Origin: Monosporascus cannonballus
Taxonomy: Eukaryota; Ascomycota; Sordariomycetes; Xylariales
Assembly (NCBI GenBank): GCA_004154925.1
Contig: QJNS01000155.1
Coordinates: forward strand, 1 to 64,000
Direction: 5' to 3'
Length of the DNA stretch: 64,000 nt
Within the stretch, counting starts at the first letter, position 1, and each line of letters begins with the position of its first letter. The notes under the pieces are model-generated. The model was not told where the DNA came from and did not search any database. It saw only the letters and a list, made by a program, of their open reading frames with translations. Below, piece by piece: positions 1 through 15,852 of the stretch. A program made the translations under genes and the position numbers.

Positions 1-729
1 CCCGGGGGGGCGCGCCCCCCGCCGGGGGCATAGAAAAGGGCCGGAACGACTCGGTCTACCACGATGTTACCGCTACTCGCCCGAAGCAGAGCGACCGTGG
101 GTTATTCGTCCCTCGGTCCATTCTGGCATGATAAAGTACCCGAAGTCACACCCTCTTCCGTGCTGGAGCGGCAGATGGCGGCGAGGTGATTGCCGTACCC
201 AACCGGGTAGCCAGCTCAGCAGGGGGAGCCTGTCCGCTGACGCGACTGCTCAACAGAAGCATGGAGGGAGGGTAGGCCCCATTATCGCCATTACCTACTT
301 ACTATGTTCCCCTTGGTAGACAGGTACATATCCACAGCTTTTTGCTTACCCATCGGTCCAAGCTTGGGAAATGAGAGTGTGGCCAACTTAAGTTGGTGAA
401 CATGTTTTACATATGCCGATATAATCATAACACCTACAAGAGGTAAGGGCTTAGGGGACTGGTAAGGAGTTACTCGTTCACGAGGAGAACTGCGCTCCGA
501 AATCCGCATCTTCGCTGACACGGGACCGCAATTCCGCTTTGTCACCTTTTTCTACGTATCGAGACGGAAATAGAACCAGGTCTTTAAATCCTGGATTCCA
601 TTATCTCGGGTCCAGGGAGGGGACGCCGAGGGGCTACTACGATCCGCCGGGATGTATATGTGTGTCGATGGGCGTCTCGGAAGGCTGTCTGTAGCTACCA
701 CCGACCCCAGCCTAGCTTTTGGTAGCACG

Positions 730-746
730 TATATATATATATATAT
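730..746. repeat. (TA)n microsatellite
   Basis: Uninterrupted TA dinucleotide run of about 17 bases in the gene-poor left arm. No associated gene. Confidence 0.9.
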
Positions 747-2140
747 GCATACATGCTTGAGCCCGGAACAGCCGCCCGTATGATGCCCCAGATCCTCATG
801 CATTCTCCAGGCCAAGAATGTTGCAGCTTTTTTTTTATCGATACTCTGAGTCTTTTGTTCCGCAGAGGGTGTTGCTTGTTGATGATAGCATGGTTCTTGG
901 GAATCGCTGTTATTAATCAGCGTCTCCTGGATTCCGGCTCATGCGTCCTCCGGTCCAGGGAAATGCGATTCCCTGTCGAAGTATTCTCACGAGACTGTTG
1001 TGTTGCCCACAGTGGACATCGTCCTCTCGATCAGGCACAAAGCCGGTAGATGTTTAGATCCGCTTTGTGTATGATGGACGAATATAGCTGAAGTCGGCAA
1101 TGGCGTTAGGAAAGCCTCCGTGGATAACTTCTACGTATAGTATAGAGATGACGTTGAGACTTCCTGAATCTTGACTAAGGAGGCACATACCAGGACAATG
1201 GTTATAGCACCGTCTTAGACATAGTGTACTTGAAGATGAGACACTCACCATCTCTGCCCCCCATGGAATTAGTTATGCCGTATATACTGTACTAACGAAT
1301 TCCAAACTAACAGATAGGTATTGGGGCACGTGTACGTTTTGAGACAGAGATGATGCTCGTTTACTGTCTAGGAGGGCGTGAGATAGAGTATGCTGCAGGA
1401 CTGGAAAGGGGGGTTATACTTCCTTCCACGCGAATCACATGTACAAACCAAATTAATCACTAGGCAGTCCTCACCCCAACATCTATCTATTTGTATTATT
1501 TAAATGTCCAATGCCAGGGGGAATCGTGACCTCCCCTAGCCAAGCCATCATGAAATATCCTCTCGTCTGCCTTGCCCCGTGACCATCTCGCGCATACAAA
1601 TAATCAATCCTGTAAGCGACATAAAAGAAGCCAACTCGTGCTTACTCCACCGACAATAGAATCCAATACTTAAATATCTAGACAGCTAAGCTTTCACGGA
1701 TAACCCATGCTAGTGAATGTCGGACCGGCAGGGACTGGGCTTAATACGAAAGTAATTCTTGTTGCACCAAGGAGGGGCACGAATCGCTCACTCACGGACG
1801 GCTGCCCGCTCGCTATGCGCAACTCACAGTCACGCGCCGGAAACTACTGCTCCAGCGGGGTTACTGCTCAGAGAGCGGTATCACACTCTTTCTATCTGCA
1901 ACGACTGGTTCAGGGGAGCGGGAAAATGAACCGCAACATAAAACACATACACATAGTCCAAGCACTGGTAAAAGGTCACTCGCAACTTTGAAAGTTTTTT
2001 CCTCCCGAACCCGGAGGGAAAAGACACCCCTCCTCGCGTAAGGGCCAGAAGTACCCGGCCGCGCCGTATCCGGACCTCTCCTCTCCTCTCGTCTATCCTT
2101 CGTGCCGGGGCGACGTCAGGGCAGAGAGCATCTCTATAGC

Positions 2141-2163
2141 TCTCTCTCTCTCTCTCTCTCTCT
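2141..2163. repeat. (TC)n microsatellite
   Basis: Uninterrupted TC run of about 23 bases, preceded by a further CT-rich stretch from about 2075. No associated gene. Confidence 0.9.
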
Positions 2164-5100
2164 GGAAAGAGAGCGAGCTGCCAGGAACTCCCCAGTCATC
2201 CAGAAACATCCAACGAGGCGCAAAGGCGTGCGGCACGAAACTCGCTTCCCCGGTCAGAGCGGCGCCTAGCTAGAGAGGCTTAGGTAGCTGATAAGCAGCA
2301 GCATACATGACCTGTCATGTTTGGTTCGCGCGTAGGTAGGTAGGACAGCTGCGGCGGATGGCCCCTGGCCGGGTGCGCGCACATTGATTACTTACTGGCT
2401 CTTAGGCCAGGAGCCCGGGGAATAGAGAAGTTTGATAGAGAGATAGAGAGGTACCCGCATCCATCGATTACAACGTTACCTCGGGGCAGGACCTGGAGAC
2501 GGAACGCGGATGGACTCGCTCACTCCGGACTGGGGGATCAAGGGGCGCGTCCTCGGAAGGCTCCGACCTAGCTACATAAGCGGAGAGGTAGCCCGCGTCG
2601 TCCTAATCAACGGTCAGGCAGTGAAGCAATCACGCGGGCGGTGGTGTCGAAGAAAAGCGACGGTCCTGAGGGGAGGAGACCTGGTATACGAGTCGGCGCC
2701 ATCCATAATAACACCCGTCCATATATCTTGGTATCTGGAGACATTCCATGGAGTCCTAAGGATGTGTAACGGTCCGGTTATGGGGAGTCGTGAGCAAGAC
2801 ACTTTTACTCTTCCAAGATGCCGCGGAAGAACACCATCTCTCAGGCCCGGGCTACCAAAGGTTGTCGAATGCCATTACTACGCTCGTCGTGGAGATAGGG
2901 GGCTCACTAGTGTAACTATCCCTAATACACTGCGACCTTAAACCAGCTGACGCTGCCAATGCGCCCTGCTAGCAGTGGAGCGATAAATCGAGTCATTCTG
3001 GGGGCGGATATGGTAGAAGGGAGGGAGGGGGGTTCGAAATTCAACCGGGCGACGGGGGTGGCTCCTTAGGTAATAGCCACTTAGCTTTGGAGGCAGACCT
3101 GGGGTTGATCCGGAGATCCGTTATATGGCAATACGAAGCTTACAACAGAGCACGATGAAGTTCTATGGACGACCTGGAAGTCCTAGCTACAACTAGAGCT
3201 CCTATCTCGTTTGGGTTGCCATGTGGTAGTAGCATATAACTTTTTGGAGACCTTGGTCGCATACCTGACTTCATCATCTGCATCGCTATTAAGCTGTTAC
3301 TACGCAACTAAGCCCATGCGGTTCAGACGAAGTACATGGGCGCCTTTTAGATGTGAATGAGTCTTTGGATTTAGTCTACCGGGACCTCGAACATGCTGTC
3401 TCTGGAGGCCCAAGCCATAGTGCGTATTTCGTATGCATTTCATACAAGATCTCGAGCTCACCCGAACGAAGTTTGTGGTTCTAGAGCGGTCATATCCTGA
3501 TAATTCTATGAACCTAGACGACTTACCAGACACTGTGATATACAATACCGCCGCTGCGCATTAGGAGGAAACCAGTCGTGATTTCGCCGCCTTGGCAGTT
3601 TAGAACTAGCTACTGGACGTCCTAGCTAGAACACTGATGGTACTCATACATACCGACTGCTTACGAGTTTCCCCAGATAATTCTTAACAATTAGCTGGGT
3701 ACAAGGTTGAGCTGTAGAACGAGGCGCGCATATGTTGCTGCTGGTCGGCCGCCTGCCGGTCACGGAGCACCAGGATCAGCTATCGAGAGTGACGGAACTA
3801 AGGGGTGAAAAGGTTAGCCTTAGACCATATAGCATATCCGCCTATATTGATCCGCCCATGGAATATCCTGACGGCCGAGGTTATAGAACAACTTAGTTCC
3901 ACGCAGCATCTGGAAAGGCTCGACCAGCCTGGATGAGACTGGATTCGATACCTCAACTGATGTTCGGGGTCACTTGGCTCACGGTGGTTACGTAGGGGGA
4001 CACCTAGCTGGCTAGCCAGTTGCACGCTTGTGCTCGGGAATAGTCAATAACCCCGAATGGCAAAACCGAGCACGGATGCCGTACGTAACCCTGCCGAGCA
4101 ACAACATCAGTGATGTCTTTGTACGTTCTGACGTACTGTCGCCTGACCAAGCTTTGGGATACTTGATGGGGTACCGTGCTCCGTGACGTTCTAAGGGGCG
4201 ATTAACCGCGGTGATTTACAAAGAGGTTATCATTAGATCTCGCACAGGTTACGCGATACGCAAAAACTTATCCGACGAGTTCCTCTTCCAGATCTCCAAG
4301 TTTTTATGCGGAAGATAACGCCAAGCGGCCGTCACAATGGCGGACCTATCAGCCAACAGGTGCGCGGGGGTCCACTGGTTTCAGATGTCGATCTCTTCTC
4401 CCCTGCGCGGCATGGCCTCGCAGCTATAGGCCGCCATTGGGGCCGCGAATGATCCAGGGCCACTCGACGCCATCTCGGACCGGCCACGGCCATCCCGGCC
4501 ATCATGATAGCGCTCTTGTCTTCGCTCAACCAAATTTAGAATGTTATGTATGGTCTTCGAATGGAGTCGTACAGGACAACTCGAGACAAGGCAAGTCTGG
4601 AAGACGTTCGTGGATTTGAGAGAAACACAAATGCGGACTTGGAAATGGTACCCTGGAAGGAGAGGCTATCCGCTAGGAGCTTCCTCCGAGTGAGCATATC
4701 GACGGACTTGTGCGATGCTTTTGGAAGAGTGCCTGGAAAAGTCCAACCTTCGGTGGATCCCTAACGCGTGTGATTTTCCTGTCAATGTTTCAGAAGCACA
4801 ATTCGTGAAAAGAGACGTCGTCAAAGCGCCGTGGTCCCGCCATAAACGAGAAAGACAGATAGGGGTAGCAATATGGCATCCAACCCCGCCGCCGCCGTCG
4901 GAGCCCGTTGAGGCCCTGTCGACCATAGCCTGGGGGTTGACTGTGGGGTTCTAAAGGGCTGAAACAAGCCGATCTCTTATTCGCCTGGTGACAAGTAATA
5001 CCCAGACGTGAAACGAGGAGACTGTGGAGTTATGACCAAGCGGCTAACATGGGGAAAAGGAATATCCATGGGAAGAAATTGACAAATCATTCCGACAGTA

Positions 5101-8100
5101 GCAGATCAAGTCCTCCGTGACAGTAGATACGTCTAGTAGTAAGTATTAACGGCAGTGCTTCAAACAGTATGTCCTTTTGATCGGGTGACGTTGGAATAAA
5201 GTCTGGAAACCCCTAGGGCTTATTGGACTTGCTGGATTCTATGAAACACGAAACAGAGGCGTGGTTACTCGGATTTCAACTTACTGTACATCCTGAAGCA
5301 GCGCTTCTGTTCAAGGCTTGGGTTGGGAAAGAAGGGTTCCATCAATCCTTCGGCCGGACCATTAGATGGCAGCGATGATTCCGTCGCCTGGGGAGGACCT
5401 TGTTGCCGGGATCAGTGGACGTATTGGTTCCTCAGTACAACCATCGCGATGCAAGGCAATGGCTAGACTTTTTGCTAGAGTACTCCACCCATCCGGGATT
5501 TAAAACAAGCGCGGTCATCATGATCCCTTGCTAGCACTCAGGTGGTTGTGGATATACGACAATCAAATATTATTCTCCGAATGCCCAGCAGCTCGTCCAA
5601 GAAGCCCCAGCGTGGCACGGCGGGGATGGGAACTCGTTCGCTTTACCAGCCGAACCGACCCGTATGTGTCTAGCCGCCAAGTTTATTAACCAGCTCGGAA
5701 CAGGCTTTTCAGACGCGGGAGCGGGTCGGTAAAAGACTGTGAAGTAATTTACCCCAGACCACACACGGTCGGAAATTGGCCCGCAGCAGTTGACAGGCAG
5801 CCTGGCGTGTGCCCAGGCTCTGAGCGTCTAAAAGTAGTAGCGTATGAACCGGTTCAGAAGAATGCGATTCTCGTTACGTACGTTGTAGTAGCGAAAAAAA
5901 CTCGACTGACTGAGAATTCAGCCGCAAATCTGCACTAGCCTGTCTTATGCCGGCTGGTCATGGCTCGGGGAGTTGAAGAGGTTGGCGGGTTCTCTTCGAA
6001 GCAGTCGTCCCTTGCAGATCCGTTCTGGAAGAACTCCTGTGTGTGATGAAGGGACCAAGTTTCATTGTCTTAAATAGGAAGTTGCACTAACCTCATGAAC
6101 TGGCACCAGAGTCGGCGGCGCCTGTTTCAGAAATCTCGTACCTGAATACGTTGACGGATTAGATCAAGCTGACGAGTATTTCAACCATGTGCGGACAAGC
6201 GTCCGCGATGGATTCTACCATCGTCGAAGAGAAGTAAATACCGTACTTGAGGTGGCTGGTCCCTCATCCTGCATAAGTGCCCTGACGCTTTTTCAGGCAC
6301 ACACCAATGAGACGAGGCCTCGAGTTCCTGCGTGACGTGCAAGACGCTCCATCAGCTTGGCACCTCACAATGTTTATCTCGTTTAGAGAAACTCCAAAAG
6401 CTGTAAGCTCCAATTCGATTCAAATGTTTTTGTGATGTCTCCTGAAGTCGGGCCTCTTGTGCTTAGCGAGCCAATGCGTGGCGTGGCGGTCCTTGGCAGA
6501 ATAGCCTGCAGCCCACCTAACCCAAGTCGAACCGAGGCATTGGGGTTTGGGAGACTTCTCGGGTGCGTGTGCAACTGTCATGGCTCATCAAAGTTGGCAA
6601 TTCGGGCCATAGAGACAAATTTTGTGTAGCAGTCTAGAACCAGGATGCCTGACGGAATTCAGATACAGTAAGAGAATACCCCCCATGTATGTCATGATAT
6701 AATGCAGGTGTAATGCAATCCTGTCAAGATGTTTCGGGCGGTTGAAGGAATCCGTGGGGGGATTTACAGCTGTTCTCGGTTGCGAAGGCTGAGATTCTGC
6801 CAAGTCCGAATACCGCGCATCAATATTGTTCTGTACCGGGATACGGGCCCAAATTCGGACGATGCCAGGAACTTTTTGACCAGAACATACGTGAGCGTTA
6901 TGTCGTCTTGTCTACTTGGTTAAGCGTCTATAGAGCCCATAGAATTTGACTGGAGTCTCACGATATCCACTCAGGTGATATTGATCAAACAAGTTTTCTC
7001 GAACTTCCATCCCCAGCGCCATTATAGGTTGAGAACTGAGCCGCCAGGACGCACCTCGCCGGCCATCAATTCATGCGGCCATCGTAGTATATACGGAAAG
7101 CGCAGGCCATTCGACGGGGTCACCAGCAGGTCAGACCAACGAGATGCAAAGCGGCCTTGATGAATTTCTATTTTTGTCAACGCCGCGTCCGGTAGCGGAA
7201 TGTGAGGTCCAACGGACGGACGAGACAGGAGCTAGCCAATCAATTGGCCGAGGTGCGCGGTTTCTTGTAGCCCCTCAGCAAATGTAGGCGATACGCGACC
7301 CAGATGTCAAGCTCTTCAGCCATGCCATTGGTGGTCTAGAATGGTACCCGTGGATGGAAGCCGTAGGACGATCGTGAAACTTGGGCCGCACAGAATTAAG
7401 CTTCGCCTAAAGCCCGAGCCCCAAGATATTTGAAACGAGCGGATCGAAGAAACTCCCATTTCCTAATGCCTGTTGATCCACACTGCCAGATTGACGATCT
7501 GGCCCCGACATATGGACACTCGATTCTTTCTCGCTAGCACCGAAAAAAGTCGGTTGGTCTGATTGGTATCTGCACTTACTTGAGTGTCACTGTGGCGCAT
7601 CGGATGACTACTACCTAGGTAGGCATGGTAGGTGATTTGTCCTGCAGGTGTTTAGACATCTGTTCGCTTGAACCGACCTTCTTTCTGGGAGCGTCACGCC
7701 AGCTAGTCTACCAAACCTGATAAGTGTTTTTCACTCTATTTGACAACCCACCGACACCCCGTTTACCAGCATCCGGTTCGCGAATTGCCACTAGGTTGAG
7801 AATAGATTCGTTCCCGTGGTGCGCGAAAGACTTCTGTATGAAGTCATAACGAGTTGACACCTTACAGTAGGGCACCTGTTTAGGTATGAAGTGCGTGCCT
7901 TGTACTCCGTGTGTAAGGTATGTACACAATTCGACTCACTATCAAGGCCCTCTGCCCTCCTAGAAGATCGGGGGCACTCCCCTTCAGAGCGTCGTCGGTA
8001 GGACGGTTGACTGTTATGCCCGGGCAGCAGCTGTCCCGTCGAAGTTTGCAGCTCGTCTAGATATTAGAGTCGCATTTGCGAGCCTTAGTAAAATTGCAGA

Positions 8101-11100
8101 GTGGTTTTGCATCGCGTGACGTTGCTGCCGCATGACCTTAGTTTCCCAACCAACCGCACTGCTTGCAGAAGACCAACATCGCATCCAACGATGTATCATT
8201 TGGGATGTTAATCAGCGTGGTGTCCTCCCTCCCCAGGCAGGCCCGGCTTTTATCATCTTGCTTGATGCATCACTCGTCATAAACTCATAAACGGGTGAAT
8301 CGTACGGGGTGGTTATGCGTAGGTAGGCACCCACATGGAGAAGTTATTCTTTTCAGCTGGTGTATGGAGTAAGTCCTGTATCTAATGCAGGTAGATGCCG
8401 TTGACAAGAACGATACACGTAAGGTGCCCGCAAAATAATGTCATGACCAAGCAAGTGGAATCCGGGCTTTCTGTGGGTTGTGGTGGCTGGAAAGGCCCAT
8501 TTCGCGCCATTTCGGGACGTTGCGATCGTTTCACATTGTGCGCTATGCTGGACTTGGCGATCAAACATACGGTAGACTGACTGTGCTAGGCACCATGCAA
8601 GCTGCATGCTCGCCCGCCCCCTTTCGAGAAACCTTGCGTACGGAGTTATTACCCCACATCGAAATCATCATTAACTATTGTTCGTTGACCATCATCGCTT
8701 TTGACAGTGTAAATGTCCGAGCTATGGAGCGGAGCAGCACGCCTTTCTTTATTAGGGAGAACGCTTTTGGCTAAGTAAGTGTATGCCCAGAGCTTTGCAA
8801 ATAGTCTGATAAATTGCCCTTCTTGGAAAGGCGACGTGTACGAAGGCAGACTTCTGGAGGTTTCTTGCCAGCTTTTGGATTTAAAGCATCTAGTTGCATT
8901 TCGCCGACCATCGTATAAGAGACAGAGATGTTGAAAGCGGTACGGGGCGGCTAGTAACTCACGAGCTAAGTCTCCAGGTAGCTTGAATATTAACTTGGCA
9001 TCGTGATTATTGGCATGATTTTCTTGAAACATTTTTCCTTTTTATACATAATGCGGAGGTTGTATAAAACCAACCATACCAAGGCACGTGGCTTTATGAA
9101 TGGAAGAGTTCGTCTCGCTTGCCTGAGACCTCACAATACACGGGTTGTTAAGCACTTAGATGCAGAGGAATTCATGACTTCCTAATAAGATGTCGATGAC
9201 CTTCTCAGCTATATATTAACTCATGCAAGCGGAATTATGATTCCTAGATTGAATTACGGTCACGAGCTGAACGGTATCACATCCACACAGAATGAACCGT
9301 TCACCAGTGAATGGAGCGAGCGCATGCCCATGGCCTACGGTTGAAGTCCGAGTAAGCTGCCGCCGTGGTGGAGGCATGACCTATTTTTGACAGAGTGGGA
9401 CTGGAATGGGTGGATCAAATGTGGGAAAGATTAGCGCCGATGATAATGGCCCGCACGCTGATGCAAGGCAAGGGCAGTTCAGTGCTGCAGCAGACGCGTT
9501 TCAGATTTAACCACTCTGCCCACATTCCGTCGGTACCAAGGTAGGTTTAGGGGCACCGCTCTCCCCTTTGGCCTTACCCTGACGAACGGAGCACCCCCAT
9601 AGGGCGTGCCATGCGACGACGGGTAAAGTAACGCACTTGGTGCGTAAGCGCAGGTGGGAGTACTACCTTAGGGAGATGTCTCTCTGCCACAATGGACGGG
9701 AGGTGGAGAAAGAACTTATTATTCCCTTCACGAACTGAAGATCGAGCTCGGTTCGCGTTCTTAACTAACATGTTGAACAAATGACAAGCTGATAATCACG
9801 GTCTTAGGCTTCATCCCCACACATAGGGCATAGGCATACTTGATAGGGCGCTTCTTGTAGTATGTTTGTCTAATTGGTTCAACGCTCTCTTACATACCTA
9901 GGTATCACAGATGGTTTGTTTCTTCGGGCTGGCCCTGACAGATATATTTCGAAACACAGTTTGACAACCCAGGCCAACCGGCTCTGGGCGGACGTCACCC
10001 TGTGTACAGTAAGCTCTGACGAAGCCGAGTAAGAACAAGCAAGAACAAGTTCTGGTCGAGAGCTCGACTCTCGAATTTTTGCCTTTTTCGGTACCGGTAA
10101 TTACGAAATTGAACCTTACGCGTTAGTCTCTCGGCTGCGGAGAGATTCTCGTGCTAAGTTTAGTAATATGGCTCTTTTATGCACTAATACGACACTACTA
10201 GGGAGCAATCGGAAATTAGCCACCAACTGCTCCATCGCCGCCCCCGCCTGACCAATTGTCTGCAACTGGATACGTCTTCGACTACTTATGGACAAATAGT
10301 TGAAGGGGAAAGTGGTGGCCAACAAGAGAGACCAAGAAAAAGAAGTCCTTTGGCATGGCCTTTTTTCTACTACTCCGTAAGATTCTCTGGTGTTGTTGCT
10401 ACCTGGTGTGTGAAGCACGAGGAAGTGTCTGCTGCAGAATTTCGGCTGCTAAAACCTCCCCCTTTTTATTACTACTGGGTTGCCTTAATGAGCGCTTCTC
10501 TACACTTTATACGAAGTCGACTTGAGCATCCAATTCCTTCTGTTCGCAATGTAACTCAACGACGAAAGCTTGTACCTCTGAGCTCTTGTTTCCGGGCTGC
10601 TTGATTATAACAATATGCGTGGGACGCCCCTTACCTCTGCAGACGGGCATGAAATAGGAAGATATGGTAATTCCTCGTCTCCACAAACGAGGTATAGCAA
10701 CATACGTCCGTGCGTATGCAAGATCTATGAAAATTAAAACGCGGATCCCGTGATCAGAAGAGCGACTACTGTGAGTGTCTTTAAGTCCGCATAACTGAAC
10801 CCTTGTGATCTGATCTCCATGGCGCAAGTAGCCTGCTGCAAATGCACGGACAGTCAGACATCCTCGGAGCCTCCTCTCCTTTACACGCACATCTGCATTG
10901 TGGCTTCGCACTCCGTACTTAGCAGTGAGGGTTGTGGCTGACACGTAACCCTAGTATGACTTCAGCAACTCGTTTTCCACGAGTGATATACTTAGCTAGC
11001 AGCACCATGGCATGCAGATAAGATGCGAGAATCTTTGGACCCGAGCGTATGGAAAGTGAGTAGAGCTGACTTGGAAGGCCGTCGCAATGCCAAGAAAGAA

Positions 11101-12400
11101 AAGAGGTGGCAGGCAATGAATGGGCCTAAATCTGATTTCCTCTCCACGGCTCCGTAGATCGGTAGATATACCCATGCACATCTCGACTCATCGAGAACGA
11201 GGCTCAATTAGAGGTGGCAAAAGTTAAAACTACCCCGACATATATAAGGATAGGCTTCATATTATCCTTAAAAATCAAATCCACTGATCAAACCCCAGGG
11301 ACGTCGGGCTGTCTTCCAGTCCCCGATTCGGAGTTTGGACTTCGTTCCGATGAACGGCCTACATGTAGGTGCCTACATACCATGCCCTATGACCGACGAG
11401 GTGTGGTAACTCAGTAATATTTTCCGCCCCTAACTGAGGTCCCAGAGGGTTCGGTGCCATACGTCCGCATTTTCTCATCCTTCGAGAATCTGGTTTTTCG
11501 TGACTATATGGGTATAACGAAACCGGGGCATAGTGAACATAGAAACTGGTTGTAAAGGCTGCATGTGAGCGAGTGTAGTAACAAAGTGGCTTTGCTTCGT
11601 AATAGTACCTAAGTACTTCATAACCAGCCTCGCTCGCGGTCCTGGAGACTTTAGCCCCTTATGTCTTCTCCATGAGTGCAAATTATGTACACTGAACTGC
11701 TGGGCCCGCCTATGGCTCCAAAATGGGATCAAAGCTGCCGCTACCAAATGCCGCTAAGCTCGGATCGTAGGCGGGAATCGTATTCGGCCAATCACTCTTC
11801 TTCTGATGGACAGCTTACACGCCTACCAAGCCAGGTACACCCAGTCAACGCCGCGCATATGCATTCCTTACTGTACAGAGTGGTATTTTCTCTTATGTAC
11901 ATGCAGAGGGTACTCGGTTGATTGGGCGAAATTCAACAACTCTGCCATGTACCTGCCGTGCTCACACCACTTGAATTTGATCGTTCTTATTGGATGATAA
12001 CAGTGGGGTGATCCCATATACATCCATCCGTCTACCGCCCATCCGCCCAGGGAACCCCCCCCTTGAACCCTTTTTCCTTCCAACGGGATCCCATTTTACT
12101 TATGTAAAAGCTTCGAACTTACCTAATTTAGTGACTAGGCCTGCGTGTTGTGACCCAGGGTGGTGTGCGCATCCCGTACCTGGTTGTTGTACTCTGTACC
12201 TACCTGGCGCATCAGCATCCCAATCAAAGTCGCGCCTGTTTTTTTTGGGGGTCCTCGCATTGGACTAGCCAGGGAGCGAGCTCTAGCCCTCCGTTGTGTT
12301 TAGATGTCGGGTAATAATAATACCTAACTCTACTTAGAACCAAAGGGAAATCATTAAACCCCATGGTTTCCACCACCCAGTCTTACCCTCCTCTCCCGAT

Positions 12401-13380
12401 TCTCTCCCCCCCTTTAACCCAATTCAATCCCGAATCTTCTGTGAAAGATCGATTCTATTCAGAATAGCCTCTCTTTTTTTCTTTTCCCTTTTCCTAACAT
12501 ATCTCTCTCTCGCCCGTCCCGCTTGTGTGGTCGCCCGAACTATAACTGTCCCCGAATTGATTATTGAGGGAGTTCGCACCACACAAAATACGTTCTTCAA
12601 CACCCCCCGTGGACGATTCATTTCTACTTTTAATAGGTTAAGCGAGCAAGTCGGCCGGCAAGATTTCTTCTCACCTTGATTCTCTACCACCATTCTGCCG
12701 ATCGTGTTTGATCCTCGTGGTACATTGCTGCTTATCACTACTTCTATTTCTCCTCTGGTTGTTTCAATTTAAAGGACAGAGATTTAATTCGATTGAGCGG
12801 CTGGTGTCGGTTTCGCTCTGTTATCCATATAAAGAGGGCTGGACGAAGCAGATCACCAGTGAATTCTCTGCCTGCGAAGGTTTCGACGACACCGAATCGC
12901 ACCGCAATCATATCAGTCACGCTTTCGCTTCGACGCACAGTTCGAGTACGCTTCGGACTGCTGGATCGCATCGAGTGCTTAGCACCTTCACCTTGATGGT
13001 TTACTCGGATATCCGACCATTCGCTTGACGCAGATTGGGATTTTACTATCATCTATACTACGTACGGGCTGGTCTCGGCATACACTACACGGAAGCCCTA
13101 GCGACTGACTGACTGCGACGGCGACCAGCTGTATTGAACCGTTATTCCGACTTCAGAAGGCAGCGTCTTGGAGGATCCTGTCGACCTCTCCCTTGGTTGC
13201 GACGATCACCCGATACGCGAATGATACAGGAAGCACGGCCTTCCCGCTAATGAACTATTAGTCATCCCTAGCTCGAACGACGACGTAGGACTTTCCGCTA
13301 GTGAAAAGTTGGACTCCATTGGCGATATCCGTTGCCCTAGTTTTGTTTTAGTCGGTCTGAAGGTAGTGGTGTAGTACGTT
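12401..13380 (+). promoter_or_regulatory. STE12 upstream region
   Basis: About 980 bases lie between the gene-poor arm and the STE12 start codon. The stretch is pyrimidine-rich around 12,390-12,520. It contains short overlapping ORFs on both strands (for example 106 codons at 12,708-13,028 +) that lack any recognisable domain. These are more likely chance ORFs, or upstream ORFs if the STE12 leader is long. I see no confident TATA box or binding site. Confidence 0.4.

Positions 13381-15852
<2,472 letters not shown>

Larger units (their letters stand above)
1..12400. other. Gene-poor left arm, no supported gene
   Basis: I read all frames here and found no ORF with a recognisable domain, plausible intron structure or conserved motif. 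The longest open stretch (143 codons at 2510-2941 +) has no recognisable motif. Base composition is ordinary, unlike the AT-rich island on the right, so this is not heavily RIP-mutated sequence. The first 28 bases are a G/C-only run. The segment could be old decayed repeat DNA, a region with non-coding transcripts, or intergenic sequence; nothing in the sequence decides between these. Confidence 0.6.

Noticed and set aside
2510..2941. 143-codon ORF in the left arm
   Set aside because: No recognisable motif and no supporting context; length is within chance expectation for 12 kb read in six frames.
3025..3060. GGTTCGAAATTC resembling a tRNA T-loop
   Set aside because: Flanks do not form a T stem and no A box or acceptor stem is found nearby. 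No tRNA gene was recognised in the window.
12708..13052. Overlapping ORFs upstream of STE12 on both strands
   Set aside because: No motif; at most an upstream ORF in a long leader.
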